DNA from: CAVZYN01 sp963779515
Lineage (GTDB): Bacteria; Pseudomonadota; Alphaproteobacteria; Rhizobiales; Hyphomicrobiaceae
NCBI GenBank assembly: GCA_963779515.1
Contig: CAVZYN010000002.1
Location: 806,001 to 870,000 of the forward strand
DNA: 64,000 nt
Direction: 5' to 3'
The position numbers and the translations under genes are program-made. The notes beneath the pieces were generated by a model. That model did no database searches and was not told where the DNA came from. It saw nothing but the letters and a program-made list of their open reading frames with translations. Within the stretch, counting starts at the first letter, position 1, and each line of letters starts with the position of its first letter. Positions 17,964-26,345 of this stretch are shown here, piece after piece.

Positions 17964-18728
17964 ATGCGAATCCTGATCACCAATGACGACGGCATCGACG
18001 CGCCGGGGATTCATGCGCTGCGCCAGATTGCGGCCGAACTCTCGGACGACATCTGGGTGGTGGCGCCGGAGACCAATCAATCGGGCAAGGGGCACTCGCT
18101 GTCGCTGCACGAGCCGATCCGCATGCGCAAGATCGATGACCGCGCGTTCGCGGTGCGCGGCACGCCGACCGATAGCGTGATCATGGGCGTCAATCACATC
18201 ATGCGCGACAAGCGCCCGGATCTCATTCTCTCCGGCGTCAATCGCGGCGCCAACATGGCCGAGGACATGACGTACTCGGGCACGATCGCGGGCGCCTTCG
18301 AGGGCACGCTGGTCGGCATCCGCTCGATCGCGCTGTCGCAGGCGTTTGGATTCGAATCCAAGAACCCGCGCTGGGAGACGGCGATCGCGCACGCGCCGGG
18401 CGTGATCAAAAAACTGCTCGACCAGACATGGCCGGACGGCGTGCTGATGAACGTCAACTTCCCCGATCGCGCGCCCGACAAGGTCGAAGGCATTCGCATT
18501 ACGCGGCAGGGCCGGCGCGATCCAGGGCTGCTGACCATCGACGCGCGGCGGGATACGTGGGGTGAGTCCTACTACTGGCTCGCCTATGAGCGCCGCCAGT
18601 CGGCGGGGGCGGCGGAGGGGACGGATCTCATCGCCGTCTACAACGGCTGGATCTCGATCACGCCGCTCTACATGAACCTGACGCACGGCGAGACGCACGC
18701 GGCACTGGGTAAGGCGTTCGGCGGCTAG
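17964..18728 (+). CDS. surE: 5'/3'-nucleotidase SurE
   Basis: A survival protein with metal-dependent nucleoside monophosphatase activity. MRILITNDDGIDAPG at the start carries the metal-binding Asp-Asp pair (residues 8-9); VVAPETNQSGKGHSLS and SGVNRGANMAEDMTYSGT are the other family motifs. It is 254 residues from ATG 17964. The frame is open further upstream only because it crosses the REP-like element. In many relatives pcm follows, but here an NlpD-like gene follows with no pcm between. Confidence 0.95.
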   Translation: MRILITNDDGIDAPGIHALRQIAAELSDDIWVVAPETNQSGKGHSLSLHEPIRMRKIDDRAFAVRGTPTDSVIMGVNHIMRDKRPDLILSGVNRGANMAEDMTYSGTIAGAFEGTLVGIRSIALSQAFGFESKNPRWETAIAHAPGVIKKLLDQTWPDGVLMNVNFPDRAPDKVEGIRITRQGRRDPGLLTIDARRDTWGESYYWLAYERRQSAGAAEGTDLIAVYNGWISITPLYMNLTHGETHAALGKAFGG

Positions 18729-19048
18729 AAGGCAGCATTGCTTTGCGATGAAGCGTATTGCGCCGCCGCGGGTTCGGAGCGGTGCAATACCGCCAAGGGG
18801 CCTATTGCACCCTACACTCCATTGAGCCGCGCCGAGACAACGGGCCAAAACAATTGAACGATCCGTTGCCGTTGTTCCGCCGCGATCCGGTCGTGACGCG
18901 CTCATAATCGCAGCGTACGCCGTTCAGATCGCAAATATAGGCGATCCATAGGCAATGCAGCGCACAATCCTCTCGCATTTTATCGACGATCTTAAATGGC
19001 CGTTAACCGGTTCGAGGTTAATGGATCATTGGGTAAGAGGTATTTGTC
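18729..19048 (+). other. Intergenic region between surE and the NlpD-like gene
   Basis: About 320 bases. I see no pcm (protein-L-isoaspartate methyltransferase) gene or recognisable remnant, and no RNA gene. The last 100 bases before 19049 are AT-richer and could hold the promoter of the next gene. Confidence 0.45.
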
Positions 19049-20563
19049 ATGTTGCGTAAACAGCGTATTCGATTGTCCCCCCGTGCTTCGAGCTATGTGG
19101 TTCGCGGTGCGGCATTGGTGTGTGCGGTGTCGGTTGCTGGTTGCAGCGCCGGTCTCTCGCGCTTCGATCTCAAAACCGCGAATTTGGGCGATGGCCCCGG
19201 TGGAACCCCGGTTCCAAGCGAGCCGATTGGCCGCCGCAATGCCGGCGCTCCGAGTGGCAACGAGGGCGGTTGGCCGAGTTCGGGCGCGCGCGCACCGTTG
19301 CCGCCGCCGAGCGCCGAGTATAGCCGTCCGCTGCCAAGTGGCGGGTCGGGCGTGAAAGTCGCCGGATTGCCCGAGGCCGCGCCGCCGGCGCCGCCACCCG
19401 CAACCCAGCCTGCGTTCCAGCCGTCGCCGTCGAGGTACGATGCCAAGAAGCCGGCTGCGGCAAACCTGAACAAGCCGGCCGCGAGCAGCGATTCGATCGA
19501 CGTGCAGCCGGGCGACACGCTGTTTGGCCTGTCCAAGCGCCACAACGTGCCGGTGTCGGCGCTGATGGAGGTCAACGGCCTCACAAATCCGAATTTGAAG
19601 CCGGGCCAGAAGCTCGTGCTGCCGCAAGGCCACAAGACCAAGCTGCCGGTTGCGAAAGCGCCGGGTGCGACGACGCCGGTGGCGGCCGCGCCTGCGCCCG
19701 CCGCCGTCGTGCCGTCACCTGTTGCCGCAGTATCGGCTCCCGCTGCCGTTGCCGGCTGGAACGGTAGCTACACGATGAAGGCGGGTGACTCGCTCTATGG
19801 CGTTGCGCGTCAACACAACGTCAAGGTGGCCGAGCTGCAGCGTATGAACGGCATCACCGATCCGACGAAATTGCGCCCGGGCGTCGCATTGAAGGTGCCA
19901 GGTGCCGGTGGCGTGACCGCTGCTGCGCCGGCTGTTGCTCCTGCCGCAACGCCGGCTGCTGTTGCCAAGCCTGCGACCAACGAGCCGCCGCGCGTCGTCC
20001 AGACCCAACCGATCACAGCGCCAGCCCAGAATGGCGTCAAGATCCTGAACGCACCGCCGGCACCGGAAGCCGCCGCCGTCGAAGCGCCCACCGTAGCCGA
20101 GACGAAGGTCGCGGCCCGCACGGATACGGCGACGGACGTCGCTCCCGCCGCCCCGGCTGGTGCTGAAAAGGCAGTGGCCACGGGCCTCAAACTGCGTTGG
20201 CCGGCGAAAGGTAAAATCATCGCCGAATTCGGCAAGCGTGATGACGGCCAGCCGAACGACGGCATCAATGTCGCGGTTCCGGCCGGCACCGATGTTCACG
20301 CCGCCGAAGCAGGGTCCGTCGTCTATGTCGGCTCGGAATTGAAGGCGTTCGGCAATCTCGTTCTCATCCGTCACGAGGGCGGGTGGGTCACGGCCTACGC
20401 GCACAATGACAGCATCGGCGTCAAGCGCGGCGATACGGTGAAGCGCGGTCAGGTCATCTCGAAGGCCGGCAAGTCCGGCTCCGTCGACCAGCCGCAAGTG
20501 CATTTCGAATTGCGCCAGGGTTCCAAGCCGGTCGATCCGATGCCGTTCATGGAAAAAATGTGA
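19049..20563 (+). CDS. LysM/LytM lipoprotein, NlpD/DipM-like amidase activator
   Basis: A 504-residue outer-envelope lipoprotein: signal peptide with lipobox VSVAGC, two LysM domains (IDVQPGDTLFGLSKRHNVPV near residue 150 and YTMKAGDSLYGVARQHNVKV near 240), long Ala/Pro/Thr linkers and a C-terminal LytM (M23) domain. The LytM domain lacks the usual first metal-binding histidine, reading DGINVAVPAGT where active enzymes have HxGxD, although HFELRQG is kept. It is therefore probably an amidase activator in septum splitting, like NlpD/EnvC, rather than a peptidase. The surE-nlpD adjacency matches the enterobacterial order. A terminator follows. Confidence 0.88.
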   Translation: MLRKQRIRLSPRASSYVVRGAALVCAVSVAGCSAGLSRFDLKTANLGDGPGGTPVPSEPIGRRNAGAPSGNEGGWPSSGARAPLPPPSAEYSRPLPSGGSGVKVAGLPEAAPPAPPPATQPAFQPSPSRYDAKKPAAANLNKPAASSDSIDVQPGDTLFGLSKRHNVPVSALMEVNGLTNPNLKPGQKLVLPQGHKTKLPVAKAPGATTPVAAAPAPAAVVPSPVAAVSAPAAVAGWNGSYTMKAGDSLYGVARQHNVKVAELQRMNGITDPTKLRPGVALKVPGAGGVTAAAPAVAPAATPAAVAKPATNEPPRVVQTQPITAPAQNGVKILNAPPAPEAAAVEAPTVAETKVAARTDTATDVAPAAPAGAEKAVATGLKLRWPAKGKIIAEFGKRDDGQPNDGINVAVPAGTDVHAAEAGSVVYVGSELKAFGNLVLIRHEGGWVTAYAHNDSIGVKRGDTVKRGQVISKAGKSGSVDQPQVHFELRQGSKPVDPMPFMEKM

Positions 20564-20685
20564 ATACCGCTGCCTGAGTGGACCGGAAGGTCTGCTCGGG
20601 TGGCTGTGAGTTTCGAGGGAAGAGTTTTCTGAATACGTTTCAAAGAGGACGGTTCGGGGAAACGTTTCGAGGGAAGACGGGTGGA

Positions 20686-20716
20686 GGCCGGGGCACGCAA
20701 GTGCTCCGGTCTTTTT
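20686..20716 (+). terminator. Rho-independent terminator after the NlpD-like gene
   Basis: An 11-bp stem with two G-T pairs (GGCCGGGGCAC, loop GCAA, GTGCTCCGGTC) directly followed by TTTTT, 120 bases past the stop at 20563. Confidence 0.8.
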
Positions 20717-20726
20717 CGTCTGGGGA

Positions 20727-20893
20727 TCACCAATCGATGTCGCTTGGGTTGATCCGCGTGCGATCTGCACGAGCGTGCAGCACAAAATGGATGCGCAGCT
20801 CTATGTCGTCGAAGTCGTAGATCAAGACGAATGGGGTGTTCGTGACGGGATAGACGTGGAGACCGAGATCGGGGTCACGCGAATCGATCTCAT
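20727..20893 (-). pseudogene. RelE/ParE-like toxin remnant with an internal out-of-frame deletion
   Basis: The antitoxin stop overlaps an ATG at 20893 (ATGA), which reads MRSIR, matching the MRSVR start of the intact toxin at 27850. The frame then breaks. In another frame the C-terminal half follows at once: DLGLHVYPVTNTPFVLIYD and IELRIHFVLHARAD. These align with LGLCIYPISRTPFVVVYD and TELRLHFIFHQSAD of the 27.5-kb toxin. About 50 codons are missing between these parts, so no functional toxin can be made. The antitoxin is left as an orphan. Confidence 0.7.
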
Positions 20894-21147
20894 GTCGCAG
20901 AGCGGAGGGCGCGGCGCTCCTTGAGGAAAGCGTCGGTGCGCGCTTCGGACTCATCAAGTGTCAAGGTGCGGCCTGCCTTGAAGTCGTCGAACGAGCGCTC
21001 GATGGCCGCGCGCTCCTCGGCGGTCAGCTCGAACGCGCGTTCGGGCTGCGCCCAGGCGTTCGTGACCTCCACCAAAGCTTTCAATTCCTCCTCGTCGAGT
21101 TTCGACAGGTTGGCGGCGATCGCAGTGATGGCTTCTGACCTGGTCAT
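20890..21147 (-). CDS. Antitoxin of a type II toxin-antitoxin locus (locus 1, orphaned)
   Basis: An 85-residue, mostly helical acidic protein beginning MTRSEAITAIAANLSKLDEE. It is clearly related to the antitoxins at 27847-28104 (MTRSEAIAGINARLAALDDD) and 23409-23651 (MTRTEAIDRIKAKLDELPDE). By family analogy it would bind its toxin and autoregulate the operon, but the toxin downstream is broken. It may persist to neutralise related toxins, or simply be decaying. No DNA-binding motif is obvious. Confidence 0.7.
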   Translation of the reverse strand: MTRSEAITAIAANLSKLDEEELKALVEVTNAWAQPERAFELTAEERAAIERSFDDFKAGRTLTLDESEARTDAFLKERRALRSAT

Positions 21148-21196
21148 GACCAGTCCTTAGCACATTTGGATGGGCCTCGCATCCGCTTGCTGTGGA

Positions 21197-22309
21197 TCAT
21201 GCCACGCGGCGGGGGCGGGGTTGGGGATCGGGCGCCAGCGCGACGGGCTTGCGTGCAGGACGCGGTTCGACGGAATGCGCCCAACCGTAGGCGAGCATGG
21301 TCATGAGGGCGCTGGCGGCGAAGAAGTAGACGCCGGGCTGCACGTTGGCTTCCGTATAGCCGGATGAGTTCACGTAGAAAATCAGCAACGCCAAAACCAT
21401 GACGTCGGTCATGGAGTAGCGGCCGAGCCATTCCATGGTCGAGATCGAGCGGCGGCGGAACTCGTGCGAGAGGTCGGGCGAGGTCAGCAGCGTCAGCAGG
21501 TAGAAGAGTTTCAGGAACGGGAAAAAGATCGAGAACATGAAGATCACGAAACAGAGGAAGAATTCCTTGTTGGTGTAGAGCGCCCAGATGATGGTCGCGA
21601 TCGAATGTTCGTTCTTCCAGACATAAACGGTCGTGAACCGGATCGCCGGCAGGATCACGCCGAGGGCAAAGAACACCGTCGCCAGAATGATGAAGAACGA
21701 CAGCACGAAATTGCGCATCGTCGAACTGGACGCCTGACGAGGTGGCTCGGCGGCACGTGGCACCGGCAGCGGCGGAGCCGTCGCGCCGCTCGACTGCAGT
21801 GGCGCATCGAGGGCATCGGTGTGGATCCACGAGTAGGCGAGGATCATGAACAGCACGGCGGCGGTGAAGAAATAGACGCCGATGAGGCTCTTGGCGTCGT
21901 AGACGCCCTGGCTCTTGATGAAGAAGATCGTCAGCGACAGCACCAGCACGTCGTGCATCGACCATTTGCCGAGCCATTCGAGCGCGCCGAGCTGGCGGCG
22001 GCGGCGGCGCAATTCCGCCTGCGGCAGCGTCGAGACGAGGAGGAGATAGAGCAGCTTCAACAGCGGCAGGATAATCGAGAAGACGAGGACCGTGATGCCG
22101 AGGAAATATTGCCCGGAGTTGATCAAGGCGCCGACGGTCGAGATCAGCGAGTGCTCGGTCGTGAAGAACACGAATTTAGTGAGCTTGATGATCGGCAGCG
22201 TGATGCCGAGCGCGAAGCACACCGCCGCCGCGAGGATCGCGAGGCTCAACAGAAAGCGGCGTCCTCCGACCGTCATCGATTCAGCCCAAATATACAATCG
22301 CCGCCTCAT
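21197..22309 (-). CDS. pqiA: Paraquat-inducible protein A-like membrane protein, duplicated
   Basis: A 370-residue inner-membrane protein made of two copies of the PqiA domain, about residues 15-170 and 198-350. Each copy has a hydrophobic start, an EHSxxxxxxALxxxxxFxLxxxxFxFSIxxPxLKLxYLL block (paraphrased pattern), a basic linker, LEWLGKWSMHDVLVLSL in copy 1 or MEWLGRYSMTDVMVLAL in copy 2, and a GVYFF segment. PqiA works with the MCE protein PqiB in envelope lipid transport in E. coli. No pqiB or pqiC lies next to it here, so its partner is unknown. It stands as a single gene. Confidence 0.85.
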   Translation of the reverse strand: MRRRLYIWAESMTVGGRRFLLSLAILAAAVCFALGITLPIIKLTKFVFFTTEHSLISTVGALINSGQYFLGITVLVFSIILPLLKLLYLLLVSTLPQAELRRRRRQLGALEWLGKWSMHDVLVLSLTIFFIKSQGVYDAKSLIGVYFFTAAVLFMILAYSWIHTDALDAPLQSSGATAPPLPVPRAAEPPRQASSSTMRNFVLSFFIILATVFFALGVILPAIRFTTVYVWKNEHSIATIIWALYTNKEFFLCFVIFMFSIFFPFLKLFYLLTLLTSPDLSHEFRRRSISTMEWLGRYSMTDVMVLALLIFYVNSSGYTEANVQPGVYFFAASALMTMLAYGWAHSVEPRPARKPVALAPDPQPRPRRVA

Positions 22310-22355
22310 CCTATGTCGGGACGAGGCGGCGGGACTATGGTCGAAATGTAGAGAT

Positions 22356-22381
22356 GGGGGCTGACCCTGCGGGTTGCCCCC
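22356..22381 (-). terminator. Hairpin after grxD, possible terminator
   Basis: On the minus strand GGGGGC and ACCC pair with GGGT and GCCCCC around a short loop, 5 bases beyond the grxD stop. There is no strong T-run, so it may be only a stabilising hairpin. Confidence 0.4.
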
Positions 22382-22385
22382 TCGG

Positions 22386-22736
22386 TTACGCCGTCATCTT
22401 GGATTTGTCGTAGGCGACGCCCTTCTCATCCAGAAGATCCGACAGCTCGCCCTGCTGGAACATTTCCTTGATGATGTCGCAGCCGCCGACGAACTCGCCC
22501 TTGACGTAGAGCTGCGGAATGGTCGGCCAGTTGGTGAAGGTCTTGATGCCGTCGCGGATGCCCGCGTCGTCGAGCACGTTCACGTCCTTGTACTTGATGC
22601 CCATGTGGCCGAGGATCTGGGCGACCTGGCTCGAGAACCCGCACTGCGGAAACTGATGTGTGCCCTTCATGAAGAGCACGACGTCATTGGCGCCGATCGT
22701 GGTCTTGATCCAATCGTGAACTGCCTGCTCGCTCAT
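22386..22736 (-). CDS. grxD: Monothiol glutaredoxin (Grx4 type)
   Basis: A 116-residue monothiol glutaredoxin that binds a [2Fe-2S] cluster with glutathione and helps Fe-S trafficking and iron sensing. The active site is CGFS at residues 32-35 (FPQCGFSSQ); WPTIPQLYVKGEFVGGCDI contains the cis-Pro and glutathione-binding GGCD. The ATG at 22736 gives the normal family N-terminus; the frame continues upstream without conservation. bolA lies just upstream on the same strand, and Grx4 and BolA proteins form a complex in other bacteria. Confidence 0.95.
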   Translation of the reverse strand: MSEQAVHDWIKTTIGANDVVLFMKGTHQFPQCGFSSQVAQILGHMGIKYKDVNVLDDAGIRDGIKTFTNWPTIPQLYVKGEFVGGCDIIKEMFQQGELSDLLDEKGVAYDKSKMTA

Positions 22737-22813
22737 GCGGTATCCTCTCGTGTCCAGGCCGGGTCGGACGCCCGGCGATCCTCTGTTGAAATGTGGGTAG
22801 AGCCGCCGGAAAG

Positions 22814-23050
22814 TCAATCTTTCGGCGCAGCGGTGGTCAGCGCCAGCGCATGCAACACGCCGCCCATGCGGCCTTCGAGGGCCGCGTAGACCATCTGGTG
22901 CTGGGCGACGCGGGTCTTGCCCTTGAAGGCGGCGCTGACGATGTGCGCCGCGTAGTGGTCGCCGTCGCCCGCGAGATCCCTGATCTCGATGGTGGCGTCC
23001 GGAAACTTGGCCTTGATCAGGCGCTCGATCTCGCTCGAATCCATTGGCAT
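22814..23050 (-). CDS. bolA: BolA-family protein
   Basis: A 78-residue BolA-fold protein, MPMDSSEIERLIKAKFPDAT, with the family core DGDHYAAHIVSAAFKGKTRV and HQMVYAALEGRMGGVLHALA. The His in HQMVY is the likely cluster ligand shared with monothiol glutaredoxin. It ends 77 bases before grxD on the same strand, so the pair is probably one operon for iron/Fe-S homeostasis. AAGGAG lies upstream of the ATG at 23050; an in-frame ATG at 23044 is also possible. Confidence 0.92.
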   Translation of the reverse strand: MPMDSSEIERLIKAKFPDATIEIRDLAGDGDHYAAHIVSAAFKGKTRVAQHQMVYAALEGRMGGVLHALALTTAAPKD

Positions 23051-23124
23051 GGGTGGTGCGGCTCCTTGGCGTGGCGTTCCCGCCTGTTTAGCCGAAACAG
23101 GGGGCGGCGAATACAGACGTGCGT

Positions 23125-23412
23125 TCAAGACTGCTCGCGGTCCTGTGACGTATGCCACACACGCACGATCTGCAACTCGTCGATGGTAAAACGGTACCAA
23201 ATGATGAGGCGAGTGCCTGGAACCCAGGTTTCCCAAAGGCCTCGATGAGCGACAAAGGCGGCGGATCGAGGGTAATGGGCAACGGTATTTTCGATGTAGC
23301 TGAACAATCGTTGCTCCAGGCGGCGAGCAGCGTGCGCCGCGCCCTGCGCAACAATGTAATCGAGCTGATTGGCTAAGTCGTTCTCGGCCTCGCGGTCGAA
23401 AACGATTCTCAT
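23125..23412 (-). CDS. RelE/ParE-family toxin (locus 2)
   Basis: A 95-residue basic protein with the ParE pattern: MRIVFDREAENDLANQLDYI at the start, a central AARRLEQRLFSYIENTVAHYP helix (quoted in part), GLWETWVPGTRLIIWYRF and a terminal IVRVWHTSQDRE. ParE proteins inhibit gyrase, whereas RelE cuts mRNA at ribosomes; the WHTSQDR ending is typical of ParE. Its ATG overlaps the antitoxin stop by four bases (ATGA), so the two are translationally coupled. Confidence 0.85.
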   Translation of the reverse strand: MRIVFDREAENDLANQLDYIVAQGAAHAARRLEQRLFSYIENTVAHYPRSAAFVAHRGLWETWVPGTRLIIWYRFTIDELQIVRVWHTSQDREQS

Positions 23413-23651
23413 GCACCAGCGGCCTTGAGTTTGGCGTCAAGCCTTGCCTTGACCGTTTCCAGCGGCACACCTTCGCCACGGTCGAGGCGATCGAGCGCGG
23501 CGTCGATCTCGGCCTTCTCGGCATCCGAGAGCGTCGAGTAGACGGTCGGCTTGCTCCAGGCCTCGGTCAATTCGGCGAGCACTTCGATGCGCTCGTCCGG
23601 GAGCTCGTCGAGTTTGGCCTTGATCCGGTCGATGGCTTCGGTGCGGGTCAT
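23409..23651 (-). CDS. Antitoxin of the ParE-like locus (locus 2)
   Basis: An 80-residue acidic helical protein starting MTRTEAIDRIKAKLDELPDE and ending in a charged DRLDRGEGVPLETVKARLDA tail that would wrap the toxin. It shares its N-terminal module with the antitoxins at 20890 and 27847 although the toxins differ, so the family has swapped toxins. The start at 23651 is preferred over upstream codons that add unconserved sequence. Confidence 0.8.
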   Translation of the reverse strand: MTRTEAIDRIKAKLDELPDERIEVLAELTEAWSKPTVYSTLSDAEKAEIDAALDRLDRGEGVPLETVKARLDAKLKAAGA

Positions 23652-23732
23652 GGCGACATCATACACGGAAGTGGCCGGCAAAAAAAGCAGCGCCGCGAGT
23701 CCAGGCTCGCGGCGCCAATTCACAGCGTCGTG

Positions 23733-25367
23733 TCAGCGGCTGCCGGCGCGGAACGCGTTGGGACGGCCACCGTTGGGACGGCTGCCACCCGGGCGGCTGT
23801 CGCGCGATCCGCCACCGGGTCCACCACTACCGGGCTTGCCGCCGAACGAGCGCTGGCCGCCGCCATCGCGGCGGTCGCCGTTCGAGCGGTTGGGCGCTTG
23901 GCCGTTCCGGTTTGGGCTCGGAGCGCGGAAATCGCCGTGATCGCTGCGCCGGTCGCCACGCTGCTCGGGGCGCGCGTCACGGCGTGGTTCGCCCTGACGC
24001 GGTCGCTCGGCGTGGGCACGCTCGCCGTTGGGCCGGTCATCGCGGCGGTCGCTGCGCGGTGCGCCGTTGCGGGGCGCATCCGAGCGCGGGCGATCATCGC
24101 GGCGATCCGAGCGTTGCTCGGGGCGACGCTCATTGCGGCCGCCATCACGGCGATCGGAGGACCGCTGCGGCTGGCCGCCACGCTGTTGCTGTTGACGGCG
24201 CGCCGGCGCGCGGAACGCTTCCGCACCTTCGGCGAACGCGCCACCGGTGCGGTTTTCAGCCGTGATGGTCTGGCGCGTCAGACGCTCGATATCGCGCAAC
24301 AGGCCGCGTTCTTCCGGGTCACAGAGCGAGATCGCAAATCCTTCGGCACCAGCGCGGGCGGTGCGGCCGATGCGATGCACGTAGGCTTCGGGGACCTCGG
24401 GGAGATCGAAGTTGACGACGTGCGAGACTTGCTCGATGTCGATGCCGCGGGCTGCGATATCGGTCGCCACCAGCACGCGGGTGCGCGACTGGCGGAAGTC
24501 TTCCAAGGCGCGCTCGCGCTGGCCCTGGCTCTTGTTGCCGTGGATCGCGGCGGCGTTGATTTTGTGGTCGACGAGGTGGCTCGCGACGCGATCGGCGCCG
24601 CGCTTCGTGCGCGTGAAAACAATGGTGCGGGACATGCCGGCATCTTTGAGCAGCTCGACGAGGACGTCGCGCTTCTGGTTGTGGCGGGCATGGATGACGC
24701 GCTGGTTGACGCGCTCGACGGTGGTTGCCTGCGGCGCCACCGCGACCTTCACCGGATCTGTCAGCAGCTCATCGGCAAGCTTGCCGATTTCGCCCGGCAT
24801 CGTCGCCGAGAAGAACAGGTTCTGGCGCCGCTGCGAGAACTGGCTGACGATGCGGCGGATCGGCTTGAAGAAGCCGAGGTCGAGCATCTGGTCGGCCTCA
24901 TCGAGCACGAAGATTTCGGTGCTGTTGAGGACCGCGTGCCGGGTCTCGATGTGATCGATCAGACGGCCGGGCGTGGCGACGAGCACGTCGACGCCGCGGG
25001 CGAGAGCGGAAATCTGCGGCTTGTAGCCGACGCCACCGAAGATGACGGCGACGTTCGTACCCATATGCTTGCCATACGTGCGGAAGCTGTCGGCGATCTG
25101 GGTTGCGAGTTCGCGCGTCGGCGAGAGCACGAGCACGCGGCAGCCTTTGCGGGGCGCGGGCCGTGGATCAGCCGCCAGCCGATGCAGGATCGGCAGCGCG
25201 AAGGCGGCGGTCTTGCCGGTGCCGGTCTGGGCGATGCCGAGCAGGTCGGCGCCTTTCATGACGGCCGGGATCGCCTGCGCCTGGATCGGCGTCGGGATCG
25301 TATAGCCTTCGGTCTCGAGTGCCTTCAGCAGGGGTGCTGCGAGGCCGAGGTCGGAGAAATTGGTCAA
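23733..25367 (-). CDS. rhlE: DEAD-box RNA helicase, RhlE type
   Basis: An ATP-dependent RNA helicase for ribosome assembly or RNA turnover. The 544-residue protein has the Q motif (TPIQAQAIP), motif I AQTGTGKT (about 46-53), PTRELATQ, the DEAD box in FVLDEADQMLDLGF, SATMP, TRGADRV-like motif IV region, and HRIGRTARAG. Residues after about 390 form a long Arg/Asp/Gly/Asn-rich tail (repeated RSDRRDDRP-like blocks) that probably binds RNA. A long open frame antisense to it is a composition shadow. It begins after 370 bases of GC-rich leader. Confidence 0.92.
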   Translation of the reverse strand: MTNFSDLGLAAPLLKALETEGYTIPTPIQAQAIPAVMKGADLLGIAQTGTGKTAAFALPILHRLAADPRPAPRKGCRVLVLSPTRELATQIADSFRTYGKHMGTNVAVIFGGVGYKPQISALARGVDVLVATPGRLIDHIETRHAVLNSTEIFVLDEADQMLDLGFFKPIRRIVSQFSQRRQNLFFSATMPGEIGKLADELLTDPVKVAVAPQATTVERVNQRVIHARHNQKRDVLVELLKDAGMSRTIVFTRTKRGADRVASHLVDHKINAAAIHGNKSQGQRERALEDFRQSRTRVLVATDIAARGIDIEQVSHVVNFDLPEVPEAYVHRIGRTARAGAEGFAISLCDPEERGLLRDIERLTRQTITAENRTGGAFAEGAEAFRAPARRQQQQRGGQPQRSSDRRDGGRNERRPEQRSDRRDDRPRSDAPRNGAPRSDRRDDRPNGERAHAERPRQGEPRRDARPEQRGDRRSDHGDFRAPSPNRNGQAPNRSNGDRRDGGGQRSFGGKPGSGGPGGGSRDSRPGGSRPNGGRPNAFRAGSR

Positions 25368-25660
25368 GGGGTAGGTCTTTCAAATAGATGCGCATGACGC
25401 CGGCACGCCGGTCAAAGCCGGAGCGTGGGCCGCCCATGCGGGTTCGCTTGGGGACGCCCCGCGTGCTGGGTGTCTGGAGGGAGTGATACGGCGGACTTGG
25501 CAGGGGGATCGGAGGGTGGCGGTGCCACCAGTCGTCCCTTCACGCGGCCAAGCGCCAAAGATCGCGACTCAACGCGCGATGAACGCTGTGTCTCATGTTG
25601 CGGTGCACAAGTCAAGGGGGGAGGGGGCGGGGCGGGGCGCTGGGGCGCGAGCAACGCGGT

Positions 25661-25755
25661 GATCGCGTCAGGTGAAGATCCCGGATCGTGACGCGCGGCG
25701 CGCGTCACTTCCGGGAAAGCGGAACGAGGAAGAGGTGGGTGACGTCGATCGGCGG
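25661..25755. repeat. Direct repeat, copy A
   Basis: About 95 bases, from GATCGCGTCAGGTGAAGATC to GACGTCGATCGGCGG, containing the palindromic core CGCGCGGCGCGCGTCA. It is repeated at 25848 with scattered substitutions. Confidence 0.7.
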
Positions 25756-25770
25756 TACGGACTCGGGGCT

Positions 25771-25824
25771 GCCCCTCATCCGCCCCTTCGGGGCACCTTC
25801 TCCCCGTGAAGGACGGGGAGAAGG
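25771..25824. repeat. REP-like palindromic element, copy 3
   Basis: CCCCTCATCCGCCCCTTCGG then CACCTTCTCCCCGT...ACGGGGAGAAGG, two adjacent hairpins of the family seen at 16419 and 17839. It sits exactly between the two direct repeats. Confidence 0.65.
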
Positions 25825-25847
25825 AAGAAGCGCGCGAGCGGCGCGTC

Positions 25848-25943
25848 GATCGCGTCGGGTGAAGATCCCGGATCGTGCCGCGCGGCGCGCGTCAATTCCG
25901 GGAAAGCGGACGAGGAAGGGGTGGGTCGCGTCGATGCGGGCGG
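25848..25943. repeat. Direct repeat, copy B
   Basis: Second copy of the ~95-base repeat, 187 bases after copy A in the same orientation, with the same palindromic core (CGCGCGGCGCGCGTCAATTC). Confidence 0.7.
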
Positions 25944-26083
25944 CGATCGGCCAGGGGGCTGACCTCGTCGATGGCGTGAACAGCGGTGCGATGGGGCCAG
26001 ACCCTGGGGTCGAGCCGTCATGCGAAAGACGACGAGATGGGCCCGAGGTCGGACCCCGCACGAGCGGCCGGACCCCGCGGATG

Positions 26084-26194
26084 CGCCGACATCCCGGCCG
26101 AACAGGCTGCCGCCGCTGAGCGGCATGCCATGCAAATGCCGCTGAAGAAGATGTCGATGGAAGCCCATCGCGAACGTGTTGTTAGCCCATCGCC
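26084..26194 (+). repeat. Dispersed ~110-bp repeat, copy 1
   Basis: Runs from GCGCCGACATCCCGGCCGAA through CAGGCTGCCGCCGCTGAGCG to a terminal GTTAGCCCATCGCC. Two blocks are shared with 34117-34227 (same strand) and, inverted, 43364-43482, at nearly the same spacing. Confidence 0.7.
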
Positions 26195-26345
26195 AAAATG
26201 CACCCGAAATCATCGCATTTCGTCGCGCGGCAAGCAACGCGATAGCGTCGATCATGAAATCTCATGGGCGGTCGCGACTGGGCAGTGTTGCGGTTTCGCG
26301 TTATGAGCCGTGGACTCAGAAAGTGGTCATCCAGGTATTGCAGAA

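Larger units (their letters stand above)
25368..26345. other. Repeat-rich non-coding region between rhlE and the CoxE-like gene
   Basis: Nearly 1 kb with no convincing gene. It contains a pair of about 95-base direct repeats (25661 and 25848), a REP-like palindrome between them (25771) and one copy of the ~110-bp dispersed repeat (26084). Short open frames here mirror the repeats and match nothing. The part nearest 25368 could be a structured leader for rhlE. Confidence 0.55.

Noticed and set aside
18350..18362. A tRNA-like TTCGAATCC string
   Set aside because: It is inside surE codons and no acceptor or anticodon arms surround it.
23730..25397. A 555-residue plus-strand open frame
   Set aside because: Antisense to the rhlE helicase, with the Ala/Arg/Val-rich composition expected from a GC-rich shadow.
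25412..26255. Short minus-strand frames with repeated peptide strings such as LSGGSLFGR
   Set aside because: The resemblance to other frames in the window comes from the nucleotide repeats, not from a conserved protein.
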